The notes under the pieces: model-generated
What the model was told of the DNA's origin: nothing
Databases searched by the model: none
Seen by the model: only the letters and a program-made list of their open reading frames with translations
Assembly (NCBI GenBank): GCA_964387795.1
Contig: CAYLYP010000016.1
Span: 1 to 49,781 of the forward strand
DNA from: CAYLYP01 sp964387795
GTDB lineage: Bacteria; Bacteroidota; Bacteroidia; Bacteroidales; UBA7960
DNA: 49,781 nt
Reading direction: 5' to 3'
Part shown: piece after piece, positions 43,082-49,781 of the stretch
How positions within the stretch are numbered: the first letter of the stretch is position 1
Layout of the letters: the number at the start of each line of letters is the position of its first letter
Position numbers and translations under genes: made by a program

Positions 43082-43666
43082 ATGGAAAACGAAAAAAGCA
43101 TCAAAGGCACCAGGACTGAGAAGAACCTTCTTAAAAGTTTTGCTGGCGAATCACAAGCAGCCCGCAGATATGAAATGTTTGCAAAAATAGCAAAAGAAGA
43201 AGGGTACGAACAGATTGCAGCTATTTTTGAAGAGACTGCCAATCAGGAAAAGATTCATGCCAAGACTTTCTTTGAATATTTAGAGGGGGGGATGGTTGAA
43301 ATAACAGCATCATATCCGGCGGGGGTTCTTGCCACTACCATTGAAAATCTTAAGGAAGCTGCTGAAGGAGAGAATGAAGAGTGGACTATGCTTTATCCTG
43401 AATTCTCAAAAATTGCAGAAGAAGAAGGTTTTAAGAAAATTGCCACAAGCTATAAATTGATAGCTGAAGTTGAGGCTTTGCATGAAAAAAGGTATCTGAA
43501 ACTTTTAGAAAATATCAAGAAAGGAAGGGTCTTTGAAAGAGAAGAAAAAACAAAATGGTATTGCCGTAAATGTGGCTATGTGCATGAAGGCACCAAAGCT
43601 CTTAAGAATTGCCCTGTTTGCCGTCATCCACAAGCTTACTTTGAAGAATTGAAAGAGAATTATTAA
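43082..43666 (+). CDS. rbr: Rubrerythrin
   Basis: 194 residues, the classical rubrerythrin length. Four-helix ferritin-like diiron domain (about 10-145) with E23, E56-x-x-H59 and E131-x-x-H134, then a C-terminal rubredoxin-like Fe(SCys)4 domain: C161-R-K-C164-G and C177-P-V-C180. It reduces hydrogen peroxide to water with electrons from rubredoxin or NADH oxidoreductases; a hallmark of anaerobes and microaerophiles. Cytosolic. Monocistronic with two candidate promoters and a strong terminator. Near msrA and a Fur-family regulator, giving this end of the window an oxidative-stress flavour. Confidence 0.96.
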   Translation: MENEKSIKGTRTEKNLLKSFAGESQAARRYEMFAKIAKEEGYEQIAAIFEETANQEKIHAKTFFEYLEGGMVEITASYPAGVLATTIENLKEAAEGENEEWTMLYPEFSKIAEEEGFKKIATSYKLIAEVEALHEKRYLKLLENIKKGRVFEREEKTKWYCRKCGYVHEGTKALKNCPVCRHPQAYFEELKENY

Positions 43667-43684
43667 TCATTGATAAGCAGAAAT

Positions 43685-43717
43685 AAAAAAAGCAGCCCTA
43701 AAAAGGCTGCTTTTTTT
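43685..43717. terminator. Bidirectional terminator between rubrerythrin and E1 genes
   Basis: A-run, AGCAGCC, loop CTAAAAA, GGCTGCT, T-run (43711-43717). Confidence 0.93.
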
Positions 43718-43740
43718 ATTTTATTCGGTATCCAGTCTTG

Positions 43741-46188
43741 CTAAATAATAACCTGATATTTGCCTGGATTATATTCGTGCATCATATTGTAAATTGCATC
43801 AAAAACATCTTCTGCATTTGGATTAGAGAAATAATCCCCATCTGAACTATAGGCTGCCCGATGTTCTTTTGAGGTAACTGTAAGAGGGGCTGCATCAAGG
43901 TATTGATAGCCTCCCTGTTCTTCAAGCACTTTGTTCATCATATAAGAGGTTGCCCCTCCTGGAACATCTTCATCAAAGAATACAATTTTATTTGTTTTCT
44001 TTAAGCTCTCCAATATCTGATGATTAAGATCAAATGGCAATAGGGATTGAACATCAATCAATTCAACGCTGATTCCAAATTCTTCTAATTGATTAATCGC
44101 ATCCTGGGCTATTCTCACACAAGAACCATAAGTGACAAGGGTCACATCTTTCCCTTCATTCAGTATTTCAATTTTTCCGGGAGTAATTGTAAACTGCCCA
44201 ATATTTGATGGTAATTTTTCTTTTAAGCGATAAGCGTTCAGAGGTTCAATAATTATTGCTGGATCATCCGACTTGAGCATTGTGTTGTAAAAAGCAGCAG
44301 CCCTTGTCATGTCTCTTGGCACTAATACATAAACACCCCTAACGGAGTTAATGACCATGCTCAAAGGGCTTCCGGAATGCCATATACCTTCAAGACGGTG
44401 GCCACGGGTAGAAATAAGCAATGGGGCTTTTTGTCCGCCTACTGTTCTGTACCTCAGTGTGGCAAGGTCATCACTTATAAGTTGAAGTCCATACAAGAGG
44501 TAGTCGAAATATTGAATTTCGGCAATTGGCCTCAGGCCTCTCATTGCAAGACCGATGCCTTGCCCAATGATTGTTGCTTCCCTTATTCCTGTATCGCTAA
44601 TCCTCAAATCCCCGAACTTAGTCTGAAGCCCTTCCAGGGTTTGATTTACCCCGCCTATATGACCAACATCTTCACCAAATATCATGGCTTCGGGATAATG
44701 GCTGAAAATATAATCATAGTTGGAAACCAGTATCTCACGGCCATTAACCATTGGGGAATCATTTTCATAAACTGGTTTTATCTCTTCTACCTTGATGGCT
44801 GCTTTTGATGTTTGGCTATAAAGATGAGAATTGTAACGATATTCATGGCTTTTCATCTCCTTATTAAGCCATTGTCGTAACTCAGCCTTCAGTTGTTTTT
44901 CCGAATCGCAATTATAACATACCAACCTTAGTATTTTCTTTGCTGTCGAAATGATATCCCGATAAACAGGTTCCCCGATCCGGTTCATCTCCTGGAGTAA
45001 ATTATCAATCTTATCAGATTTTTGACATTTACATCTGCTAATATTTACAAGCTCAATGAGCTCTTTTCTTTTTTGCTTTATTGGGGCCTGGAAATGATCC
45101 CATGCTGTTTTTCTGGCCAGCCTGACTCTTTCAATGCTCTCATTTTCTATGATTTCCAATTCTTCAGTTGTGGCAAAACCCATCTGAAGAATCCACTCCC
45201 TGAATTTTAGGATTCCATCATAATCTCTTTCCCAATCCAACCTCTCAGGTGATTTATACCTTTCATGTGAACCTGATGTTGAGTGTCCTTGTGGCTGGGT
45301 AAGTTCAGTGATATGAAATATTACAGGAATATGCTTTTCACGACAGGCTTTTATTCCTTTGTGATACGTTTCAATAAGACCTGGGTAATCCCAGCCTTTC
45401 GCTTTGAAGATTAAATAACCGCTATTGTTTTCATCAAGTTCAAAGCCTTTTAAGACTTCAGATATATCTCCCTTTGTGGTTTGTAGTGATTTTGGAACTG
45501 ATATGCCATAGCCATCATCCCAGATTGAAATAGCCATAGGAACTTTAAGAACTCCTGCTGCATTGATTGTTTCAAAGAAATGCCCTTCGCTTGTGGATGC
45601 ATCACCAATGGTTCCAAATGCAACTTCATTCCCCTGTTTGGAGAATTTTTTAAAATCCTTTTGGTTTGGGAGATTACGATAAATCTTTGAAGCGAGTGCT
45701 AATCCAAGCAATCTGGGCATCTGACCTGCAGTAGGGGAAATGTCGGCAGATGAGTTTTTTGTTGAAGTGAGATTTTTCCATTCTCCATTTTCGTCAAGTG
45801 TCCTGGTGGCAAAATGATTGTTCATCATACGGCCACCATTAGCAGGATTTGCCTCCAAATCCGTATCACCATATAATTGGCTGAAAAATTGCTCCAGGCT
45901 CATCATACCGGATGCCAGCATAAATGTTTGGTCTCTATAGTATCCTGAACGCCAATCCCCCTCATTGAATACCTTTGCCATAGCCAGTTGAGGCAATTCC
46001 TTCCCATCACCAAAAATTCCAAACTTGGCTTTCCCCGTAAGAACTTCACGACGCCCTAAAAGGCTGGCCTGCCTGCTTTCGCATGCAAGCCTGTAATCAT
46101 TTAATACATCTTGTTTTTGATGATTAATTGAGTTGTCGGCATTTTCTGTGATATGCGCTCTTATCTTTTGGTCTTCAATAGTTCCCAT
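43741..46188 (-). CDS. 2-oxoacid dehydrogenase E1, fused alpha-beta subunits
   Basis: 815 residues. Alpha half (about 30-400) binds thiamine diphosphate: GTIGDASTSEGHF (G195-D196), and IWDDGYGISVP where the family usually has two Asn; the loop GHSTSGSHERYKSPE matches the E1-alpha HSTS loop. Beta half (about 475-815): REILVSNYDYIF, FGEDVG, DTGIREATIIGQGIGLAM, PLLISTRGHRLEGIWHSGSP, and LIDVQSLLPFD near the end. Decarboxylates a 2-oxoacid and transfers the acyl group to a lipoyl E2; branched-chain-type substrates are likely but unproven. No E2 or E3 gene is present nearby. msrA starts upstream and ends 11 bases before this start, so the two are co-transcribed. Confidence 0.93.
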   Translation of the reverse strand: MGTIEDQKIRAHITENADNSINHQKQDVLNDYRLACESRQASLLGRREVLTGKAKFGIFGDGKELPQLAMAKVFNEGDWRSGYYRDQTFMLASGMMSLEQFFSQLYGDTDLEANPANGGRMMNNHFATRTLDENGEWKNLTSTKNSSADISPTAGQMPRLLGLALASKIYRNLPNQKDFKKFSKQGNEVAFGTIGDASTSEGHFFETINAAGVLKVPMAISIWDDGYGISVPKSLQTTKGDISEVLKGFELDENNSGYLIFKAKGWDYPGLIETYHKGIKACREKHIPVIFHITELTQPQGHSTSGSHERYKSPERLDWERDYDGILKFREWILQMGFATTEELEIIENESIERVRLARKTAWDHFQAPIKQKRKELIELVNISRCKCQKSDKIDNLLQEMNRIGEPVYRDIISTAKKILRLVCYNCDSEKQLKAELRQWLNKEMKSHEYRYNSHLYSQTSKAAIKVEEIKPVYENDSPMVNGREILVSNYDYIFSHYPEAMIFGEDVGHIGGVNQTLEGLQTKFGDLRISDTGIREATIIGQGIGLAMRGLRPIAEIQYFDYLLYGLQLISDDLATLRYRTVGGQKAPLLISTRGHRLEGIWHSGSPLSMVINSVRGVYVLVPRDMTRAAAFYNTMLKSDDPAIIIEPLNAYRLKEKLPSNIGQFTITPGKIEILNEGKDVTLVTYGSCVRIAQDAINQLEEFGISVELIDVQSLLPFDLNHQILESLKKTNKIVFFDEDVPGGATSYMMNKVLEEQGGYQYLDAAPLTVTSKEHRAAYSSDGDYFSNPNAEDVFDAIYNMMHEYNPGKYQVII

Positions 46189-46199
46189 TCAGCAAATCG

Positions 46200-46844
46200 T
46201 TATTTTAAATAATCTGAAAAGAATTTCTCTAACTTCTTCATTTTTGGATTAATAACAACCTGGCAATAAGGCTGAAACGGGTTGTTTTCAAAGTAATCCT
46301 GATGGTAATCTTCTGCTTTATAAAATGCTTCAAAGGGGATTACTTCAGTTACAATGGGCTCAGTCCATATTCCTGATTTGTTTAATTCATTTATAAGACG
46401 TAATGATATGTCTTTTTGTTCAGTGTTGTGATAAAATATCACTGATCTGTATTGGGTGCCTATGTCTGCGCCTTGTCGGTTAAGGGTAGTTGGGTCATGT
46501 GATTTAAAAAATATCTCCAGCAATCGCTCTAATGGTATGACTGTGGGATTATATACAATCTGAACTACTTCGGCGTGATTGGTATAACCACTACTTACCT
46601 CCCTGTATGTAGGATTCTTTATTGTGCCGCCTGAGTATCCTGAAACGACGCTTTCAACTCCTTTGAGCCTGTTAATAACCGCTTCCACACACCAAAAGCA
46701 CCCACCACCCAAGGTGATTGTATCTGTCTTAACGATTTGCTTTTGTATGATATCCTGATTCATTTTTATTTCTCCTTCTTTTAGTATTGTACTTTGTGAG
46801 CAGGAACTGATAAACATCAGTGCTGATAAAAAAAATGCTTTCAT
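46200..46844 (-). CDS. msrA: Peptide methionine sulfoxide reductase MsrA, lipoprotein form
   Basis: 214 residues. N-terminal lipobox FISSC (Cys15) predicts lipid anchoring in the envelope. The MsrA domain begins at about residue 40: GGGCFWCVEA with catalytic C49, then GVESVVSGYSGG, NHAEVVQIVYNP, FFKSHDPTTLNRQGADIGTQ and YHQDYFENNP. Reduces methionine S-sulfoxide in oxidised proteins using thioredoxin-type donors. If translation began at the internal Met28 the enzyme would be cytosolic, but the signal sequence and lipobox are well formed, so an envelope repair enzyme is more likely. First gene of an apparent operon with the E1 fusion. Upstream lies a long imperfect inverted repeat. Confidence 0.94.
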   Translation of the reverse strand: MKAFFLSALMFISSCSQSTILKEGEIKMNQDIIQKQIVKTDTITLGGGCFWCVEAVINRLKGVESVVSGYSGGTIKNPTYREVSSGYTNHAEVVQIVYNPTVIPLERLLEIFFKSHDPTTLNRQGADIGTQYRSVIFYHNTEQKDISLRLINELNKSGIWTEPIVTEVIPFEAFYKAEDYHQDYFENNPFQPYCQVVINPKMKKLEKFFSDYLK

Positions 46845-46871
46845 CCGTTAATGATTTTTAGGTAAAGGTCG

Positions 46872-46944
46872 GATGAAACTCCATGATTGCTATTTGCATT
46901 GGCGTTTGTGCTTGTTTTTAATTAGCAAACATATTCGGTTCATC
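46872..46944. repeat. Inverted repeat 1 upstream of msrA
   Basis: Left arm 46872-46891 (GATGAAACTCCATGATTGCT) and right arm 46924-46944; the reverse complement of the right arm starts GATGAA and ends TTTGCT. About 15 of 21 positions pair. Preceded by GGTCG, as is the second repeat at 46973. Lies in the 336-base gap between divergent msrA and the five-repeat gene. Confidence 0.6.
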
Positions 46945-46972
46945 TGAAATTATTTTGTTTGTTTATGGTCGG

Positions 46973-47074
46973 ATGGAACGACATGTTTGCTTTTCCCGCA
47001 GGTATTTATGCTCCCATCGCAATCCTTTTGGTTTTTTAATGTTTCTGTTTGACTTACAAACATGTTCGTTACAT
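46973..47074. repeat. Inverted repeat 2, related to repeat 1
   Basis: Left arm ATGGAACGACATGTTTGC (46973-46990) and right arm ACAAACATGTTCGTTACAT (47056-47074): 16 of 18 positions pair with one bulge; spacer 65 bases. The left edge GGTCGGATGGAAC matches the left edge of repeat 1 (GGTCGGATGAAAC), so these are two copies of one element, in the same orientation and about 101 bases apart. Confidence 0.7.
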
Positions 47075-47119
47075 TGTTTTTTTTGTGTCAACAATAAAAA
47101 CAAAACATTGTTTGTGCGT

Positions 47120-47153
47120 TTTGATATTATTAGCATGGTTTTTAGTATATTTA
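47120..47153 (+). promoter_or_regulatory. Candidate promoter of the five-repeat gene
   Basis: -33 TTTG (47120-47123) and -7 TATATTTA (47146-47153; 7 of 8) with a 22-base spacer, 28 bases before the ATG. Confidence 0.4.
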
Positions 47154-47180
47154 ACCTTGAATAATAAAAACGCAAAACCA

Positions 47181-47600
47181 ATGAAACACATTGCTTTGTT
47201 AATGTTTGCCCTTTTGACAATCACTATCTCCGAATCTTATGCACAGGACTACCGTGACAGGATTGGGAACCTTATGGGCAGGGTTGATTCGGATGGAACT
47301 GTCAGGGACAAGATTGGAAATTCAATTGGGAGAATAGATTCAGACGGGACTATTCGGAACCGTATTGGTAATTCTGTAGGCCGTATCGACAGGGATGGAG
47401 TGTTTCGCGATCGCATAGGAAACTCAATTGGTCGTATCGATAAAGATGGCACAGTTAGAGATCGGATAGGCAACCAAATTGGGCGCATTGATGATGATGG
47501 GGCTGTACGCGACCACATAGGAAACCGGGTAGGTTCCAGCAATGGAATCCCAAAAGAATGGGTTGCAGCTATTTATTTCTTTGAGTTTTTTAATCCTTAA
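47181..47600 (+). CDS. Secreted five-repeat protein, 5-fold beta-flower-like
   Basis: 139 residues. Signal peptide 1-21 (ending SESYA). The mature part is five tandem 17-residue repeats (Y24-T40, V41-T57, I58-V74, F75-T91, V92-A108) plus a partial sixth (109-118), consensus VRDRIGNSIGRIDSDGT, then a hydrophobic tail IPKEWVAAIYFFEFFNP. The pattern resembles, from memory, Bacteroidota proteins called 5-fold beta-flower (units like IGYIKSDGTVQDKNN). Exactly five full units fits a closed propeller-like fold. Role unknown; exported to periplasm or beyond. I chose the ATG opening the signal peptide, not the longer frame from 47049. Its stop overlaps the convergent dehydrogenase stop by four bases with no terminator between. 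Confidence 0.85.
   Translation: MKHIALLMFALLTITISESYAQDYRDRIGNLMGRVDSDGTVRDKIGNSIGRIDSDGTIRNRIGNSVGRIDRDGVFRDRIGNSIGRIDKDGTVRDRIGNQIGRIDDDGAVRDHIGNRVGSSNGIPKEWVAAIYFFEFFNP
47250..47534 (+). repeat. 51-bp coding tandem repeats (17-residue units)
   Basis: Five full units and one partial within the five-repeat gene. Codons differ among units, e.g. for IGN and GRI, so the protein pattern is better conserved than the DNA. Confidence 0.9.
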
Positions 47601-48742
47601 AGCATCCATTCAACAAGCTTTGGGTAATCATCATCTGATAATTGATGCGCAAGCCCATTAGCCTTGTTTATTTTCATTCGTTCAACAAGTTGTTTCTGGC
47701 CTTCACTATCCAGTTTAACGCCTGCTTCTGAAAGTTTAAGGGGGCATTGGATAAGCCTGAAGAAACATTCCAGCTTATAGATGGTGTCATCTATATTTTC
47801 TGCATTAAACAAAGCAATACCAAGCTCTTTAATCCTTTCGGCTGCCCTGTCTTTATGCAGCCTTAGCCATGCAGGATAAGCAATTGATAATGAAGCACCA
47901 TGCGGAATATCATACATCACAGATAAGATGTGCCCAATATCATGTACTCCCCAGTCGGGTGATACACGGCCATAAGCAGTCAGCCCGTTTAAAGCTGAGG
48001 TGGCAGCATACATAATCCGTGCCCTCAAATCATAATTATCTAAATTCTCTAAAAGTAGAGGGCCATATTTCATTGCTTCATGAATTATTGAAATCACAAA
48101 ACGATCGGATAAAGACGCATCACCTTTTCCAAACCATGCTTCAAGGCTGTGGGCAATTAAGTCGGCAACGCCATAGGCTGTATAATTTAAAGGAACAGTT
48201 ATTGTAAATGAAGGATCCAGAAATGAATAGCGGGGATACATAAGAGGATTGCCAAAACCTATTTTCTCCATGGTTTTTACATTCTGGACTACTGCAAAAT
48301 GGTTCATTTCACTTCCTGTTGCGGCTAAGGTCAACACGGCTATAAGGGGAACTGCTGTTTGTGGTTTATTTTTCCCAATTACAAATTCCCAGGGACTATG
48401 CGATACAGGAATGCCAATGCTTATTACCTTGGCCGAATCTATAACACTGCCTCCTCCCACTGCAAGGACTACATCTACTGATTTCTCCCGGCCAAGGGCT
48501 ACTGCTTTTTCAACATCTTCTATCAAAGGATTTGACTTTATCCCACTATACTCAAAAACCTCAGCTCCTGCTATTCTTAGTTGTTCCATAACTGCATCAT
48601 AAGCCCCGGAGCTTTTAACCGATCCCTTACCATAAACCAACAAGACTTTTTTCCCCGTTTTTTCAATAGATTTTGCTAGTTTTTGTATTGCTCCTTTGCC
48701 GAAGTATAAACAAGTTGGGTTGTATAAAGTGAAATTTTCCAT
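47597..48742 (-). CDS. Iron-type alcohol dehydrogenase, YqhD/butanol dehydrogenase-like
   Basis: 381 residues. Group III NAD(P)-dependent alcohol dehydrogenase. N-terminal Rossmann-like half with LLVYGKGSVKSSG and VGGGSVIDSAK; C-terminal helical half with the metal ligands D194, H198 (GVADLIAHSLEAWF), H267 and H281 (WGVHDIGHILS, DIPHGASLSIAYP). These positions coincide with those I recall for E. coli YqhD (Asp194, His198, His267, His281). It reduces aldehydes to alcohols, in fermentation or aldehyde detoxification. Cytosolic. Single gene, convergent with the five-repeat gene and divergent from the Fur-family gene. Confidence 0.93.
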   Translation of the reverse strand: MENFTLYNPTCLYFGKGAIQKLAKSIEKTGKKVLLVYGKGSVKSSGAYDAVMEQLRIAGAEVFEYSGIKSNPLIEDVEKAVALGREKSVDVVLAVGGGSVIDSAKVISIGIPVSHSPWEFVIGKNKPQTAVPLIAVLTLAATGSEMNHFAVVQNVKTMEKIGFGNPLMYPRYSFLDPSFTITVPLNYTAYGVADLIAHSLEAWFGKGDASLSDRFVISIIHEAMKYGPLLLENLDNYDLRARIMYAATSALNGLTAYGRVSPDWGVHDIGHILSVMYDIPHGASLSIAYPAWLRLHKDRAAERIKELGIALFNAENIDDTIYKLECFFRLIQCPLKLSEAGVKLDSEGQKQLVERMKINKANGLAHQLSDDDYPKLVEWML

Positions 48743-49052
48743 TGTTATTTGTTTTTATCCTTGTTTACGTTTTGTTAAACAGATAAACATCTTTTTGACA
48801 ATAAAGTTGCAAAAAAAAACGTATAATTTTTTAATATCATTTAAATTTTAACCATGTTTTATCACTTTTGTAATCGAAATGAACAAAATAACCGTGTTTA
48901 CAAAATAAACGCTTATAAAAACAGCAGGCCCTGATTATTGTTTGTTTTGTCAGTATAACTGGTTTATATATTATTCTATTATCTTTTTTTGACACTGAAA
49001 AAACTATATCCATTCTTTTATTTAAAAAGATTTCAAATTAGAGTTTTTTATT
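48743..49052. other. AT-rich divergent intergenic region
   Basis: Between the dehydrogenase and Fur-family genes (gap 48743-49190). Very AT-rich with several short A and T runs. No gene or clear inverted repeat that I can support as a Fur-type operator. Confidence 0.5.
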
Positions 49053-49060
49053 TATCTTTA
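49053..49060 (+). promoter_or_regulatory. -7-like element upstream of the Fur-family gene
   Basis: TATCTTTA (7 of 8 to TAnnTTTG) with TTTC at 49031-49034 as a possible -33 (18-base spacer). Leader about 124 bases. Confidence 0.35.
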
Positions 49061-49190
49061 CCATCAAAAATATTTCTTAGAATAATTCCATATAAGATGG
49101 GGTAATAGCTGAGAATGAAGTAAGAGGCATTTTTTACCTGGGCCTTTTATTTTTAATAATGATTGTTTAAACACAATGAATATATAGGGC

Positions 49191-49661
49191 ATGAAAGCAG
49201 AAACAATGGAAGTATTTGAAACCGTTAAGAATATCTTTTCCCAATATCTGGAGGAGCATGGGCATCGTAAAACCCCTGAGCGTTTTTCAATTCTAAGGGA
49301 GATTTATCTTATGGATGGGCATTTTGAAGTAGAGACCCTGTATATAAAAATGAAAAGCAATAAATATCGTGTCAGCAGGGCTACCCTTTACAATACTATA
49401 GATTTGTTACTGCAATGCAATCTTGTTGTGAAACATCAGTTTGGGAAAAATGTGGCATTATTTGAAAAATCTTTTAAATACCGTCAGCACGATCACCTTA
49501 TTTGTACTCAATGTGGCAAAGTATTAGAGTTTTGTGACCCTCGGCTTATGGAAATACAAAATTCATTGCAACAGACCCTGGGTTTTGAGGTTTCCCAACG
49601 ATCCCTGGCCTTATATGGAAAATGTAAAGAATGTTTGGATGGAATGAATGAAAAACAATAG
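49191..49661 (+). CDS. Fur-family transcriptional regulator
   Basis: 156 residues. Winged-helix DNA-binding domain (about 10-90; HRKTPERFSILREIYLMDGH, recognition helix VSRATLYNTIDLL) and a C-terminal dimerisation domain with H100-D-H102, the structural-zinc pairs C105-x-x-C108 and C145-x-x-C148. Two CxxC motifs are common to Fur, Zur and PerR, so the sensed metal or oxidant cannot be named. The N-terminal GHRKTPER spacing is standard. Start at 49191; an ATG at 49206 is also possible. The nearby rubrerythrin, msrA and iron-type dehydrogenase would fit a peroxide or iron regulon, but no operator was identified. Confidence 0.92.
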   Translation: MKAETMEVFETVKNIFSQYLEEHGHRKTPERFSILREIYLMDGHFEVETLYIKMKSNKYRVSRATLYNTIDLLLQCNLVVKHQFGKNVALFEKSFKYRQHDHLICTQCGKVLEFCDPRLMEIQNSLQQTLGFEVSQRSLALYGKCKECLDGMNEKQ

Positions 49662-49701
49662 TCTTTATTCTTTTCTGTTTATCTATTCGACTGTTTATTT
49701 A

Positions 49702-49781
49702 GGGACTGCTGAAAAAGTCTTTAAGACATCAGATGTGAGGCGACAAGGCGAAATTGTATACTAATACTATGAGCCGATGGC
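49702..49781. mobile_element. Possible insertion-sequence or MITE end (cut by window)
   Basis: The sequence from GGGACTGCTGAAAAAGTC onward, with TGAGGCGACAAGGCGAAATT, resembles terminal non-coding ends of insertion sequences (IS1182/IS5-like ends from memory). The window stops 80 bases in, so no transposase or second end is visible. Confidence 0.35.

Noticed and set aside
44377..44808. 143-residue plus-strand frame inside the E1 fusion gene
   Set aside because: Shadow of a conserved enzyme frame; Cys/Phe/Tyr-rich with no motif.
47049..47180. Upstream in-frame extension of the five-repeat protein
   Set aside because: It crosses the right arm of an inverted repeat and the putative promoter; the ATG at 47181 opens a proper signal peptide.
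46955..47220. Short frames on both strands over the inverted repeats upstream of the five-repeat gene
   Set aside because: They coincide with the inverted repeats and poly-A/T tracts; no signal peptide or family pattern.
48743..49190. Fur box operator before the Fur-family gene
   Set aside because: The AT-rich region has many partial matches but no convincing palindromic operator.

Overview
The window looks like the chromosome of a free-living, probably anaerobic or microaerophilic member of the Bacteroidota (Bacteroidales/Marinilabiliales-like). This assignment rests on several independent signs: TonB-dependent receptor with a carboxypeptidase-regulatory-like N-terminus, type IX secretion (T9SS) cargo with C-terminal sorting domains, a PorV/PorQ-family protein, upstream regions that lack Shine-Dalgarno sequences but carry the Bacteroidota -7 element TAnnTTTG, AT-rich DNA, a pyrophosphate-type phosphofructokinase, rubrerythrin and an iron-type alcohol dehydrogenase. 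No rRNA, tRNA, CRISPR array, prophage or complete insertion sequence was seen.

Layout. 1-1.3 kb: the 3' part of a NarL-type histidine kinase and its LuxR-type response regulator. 1.3-6.6 kb: guaB (IMP dehydrogenase of the Tritrichomonas-like type) in a repeat-rich neighbourhood, a Yip1-family membrane protein, a small lysine-rich lipoprotein and a single-pass membrane protein. 6.7-15.8 kb: a three-gene export module (TonB-dependent receptor, 1379-residue T9SS-type cargo, PorV-like barrel) driven from one good promoter, with hairpins in both gaps. 15.8-17.5 kb: greA behind an attenuator-like leader, a HIT hydrolase and ruvC. 17.5-19.7 kb: a flippase-like membrane protein overlapping a GT2 glycosyltransferase. 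19.8-22.5 kb (minus strand): a TonB-C-like periplasmic protein, a carboxypeptidase-regulatory-like protein and PPi-type phosphofructokinase. 23.4-26.4 kb: a TPR histidine kinase and a Rec-PAS-LuxR regulator. 27-33.3 kb: a 2096-residue modular secreted protein with a canonical T9SS sorting domain, followed by an orphan lipoprotein.

34.1-40.1 kb (minus strand): sixA, ppk1, ppx/gppA and relA/spoT lie in series, joining polyphosphate synthesis and degradation to (p)ppGpp metabolism. 40.4-42.7 kb: a patatin fused to a POTRA/outer-membrane barrel (type Vd-like). 43-49.7 kb: rubrerythrin, a fused E1 alpha-beta 2-oxoacid dehydrogenase with msrA, a secreted five-repeat (beta-flower-like) protein, a YqhD-like alcohol dehydrogenase and a Fur-family regulator. 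The last 80 bases resemble the end of an insertion sequence.

The best candidates for undescribed biology are the receptor-cargo-PorV operon (cargo, likely shuttle and outer-membrane receptor encoded together, without a SusD), the greA leader with a terminator-like stem downstream of a predicted promoter, the pair of long inverted repeats between msrA and the five-repeat gene, and the polyphosphate/(p)ppGpp gene series. All functions are inferred from sequence motifs read by eye; no database search was run.
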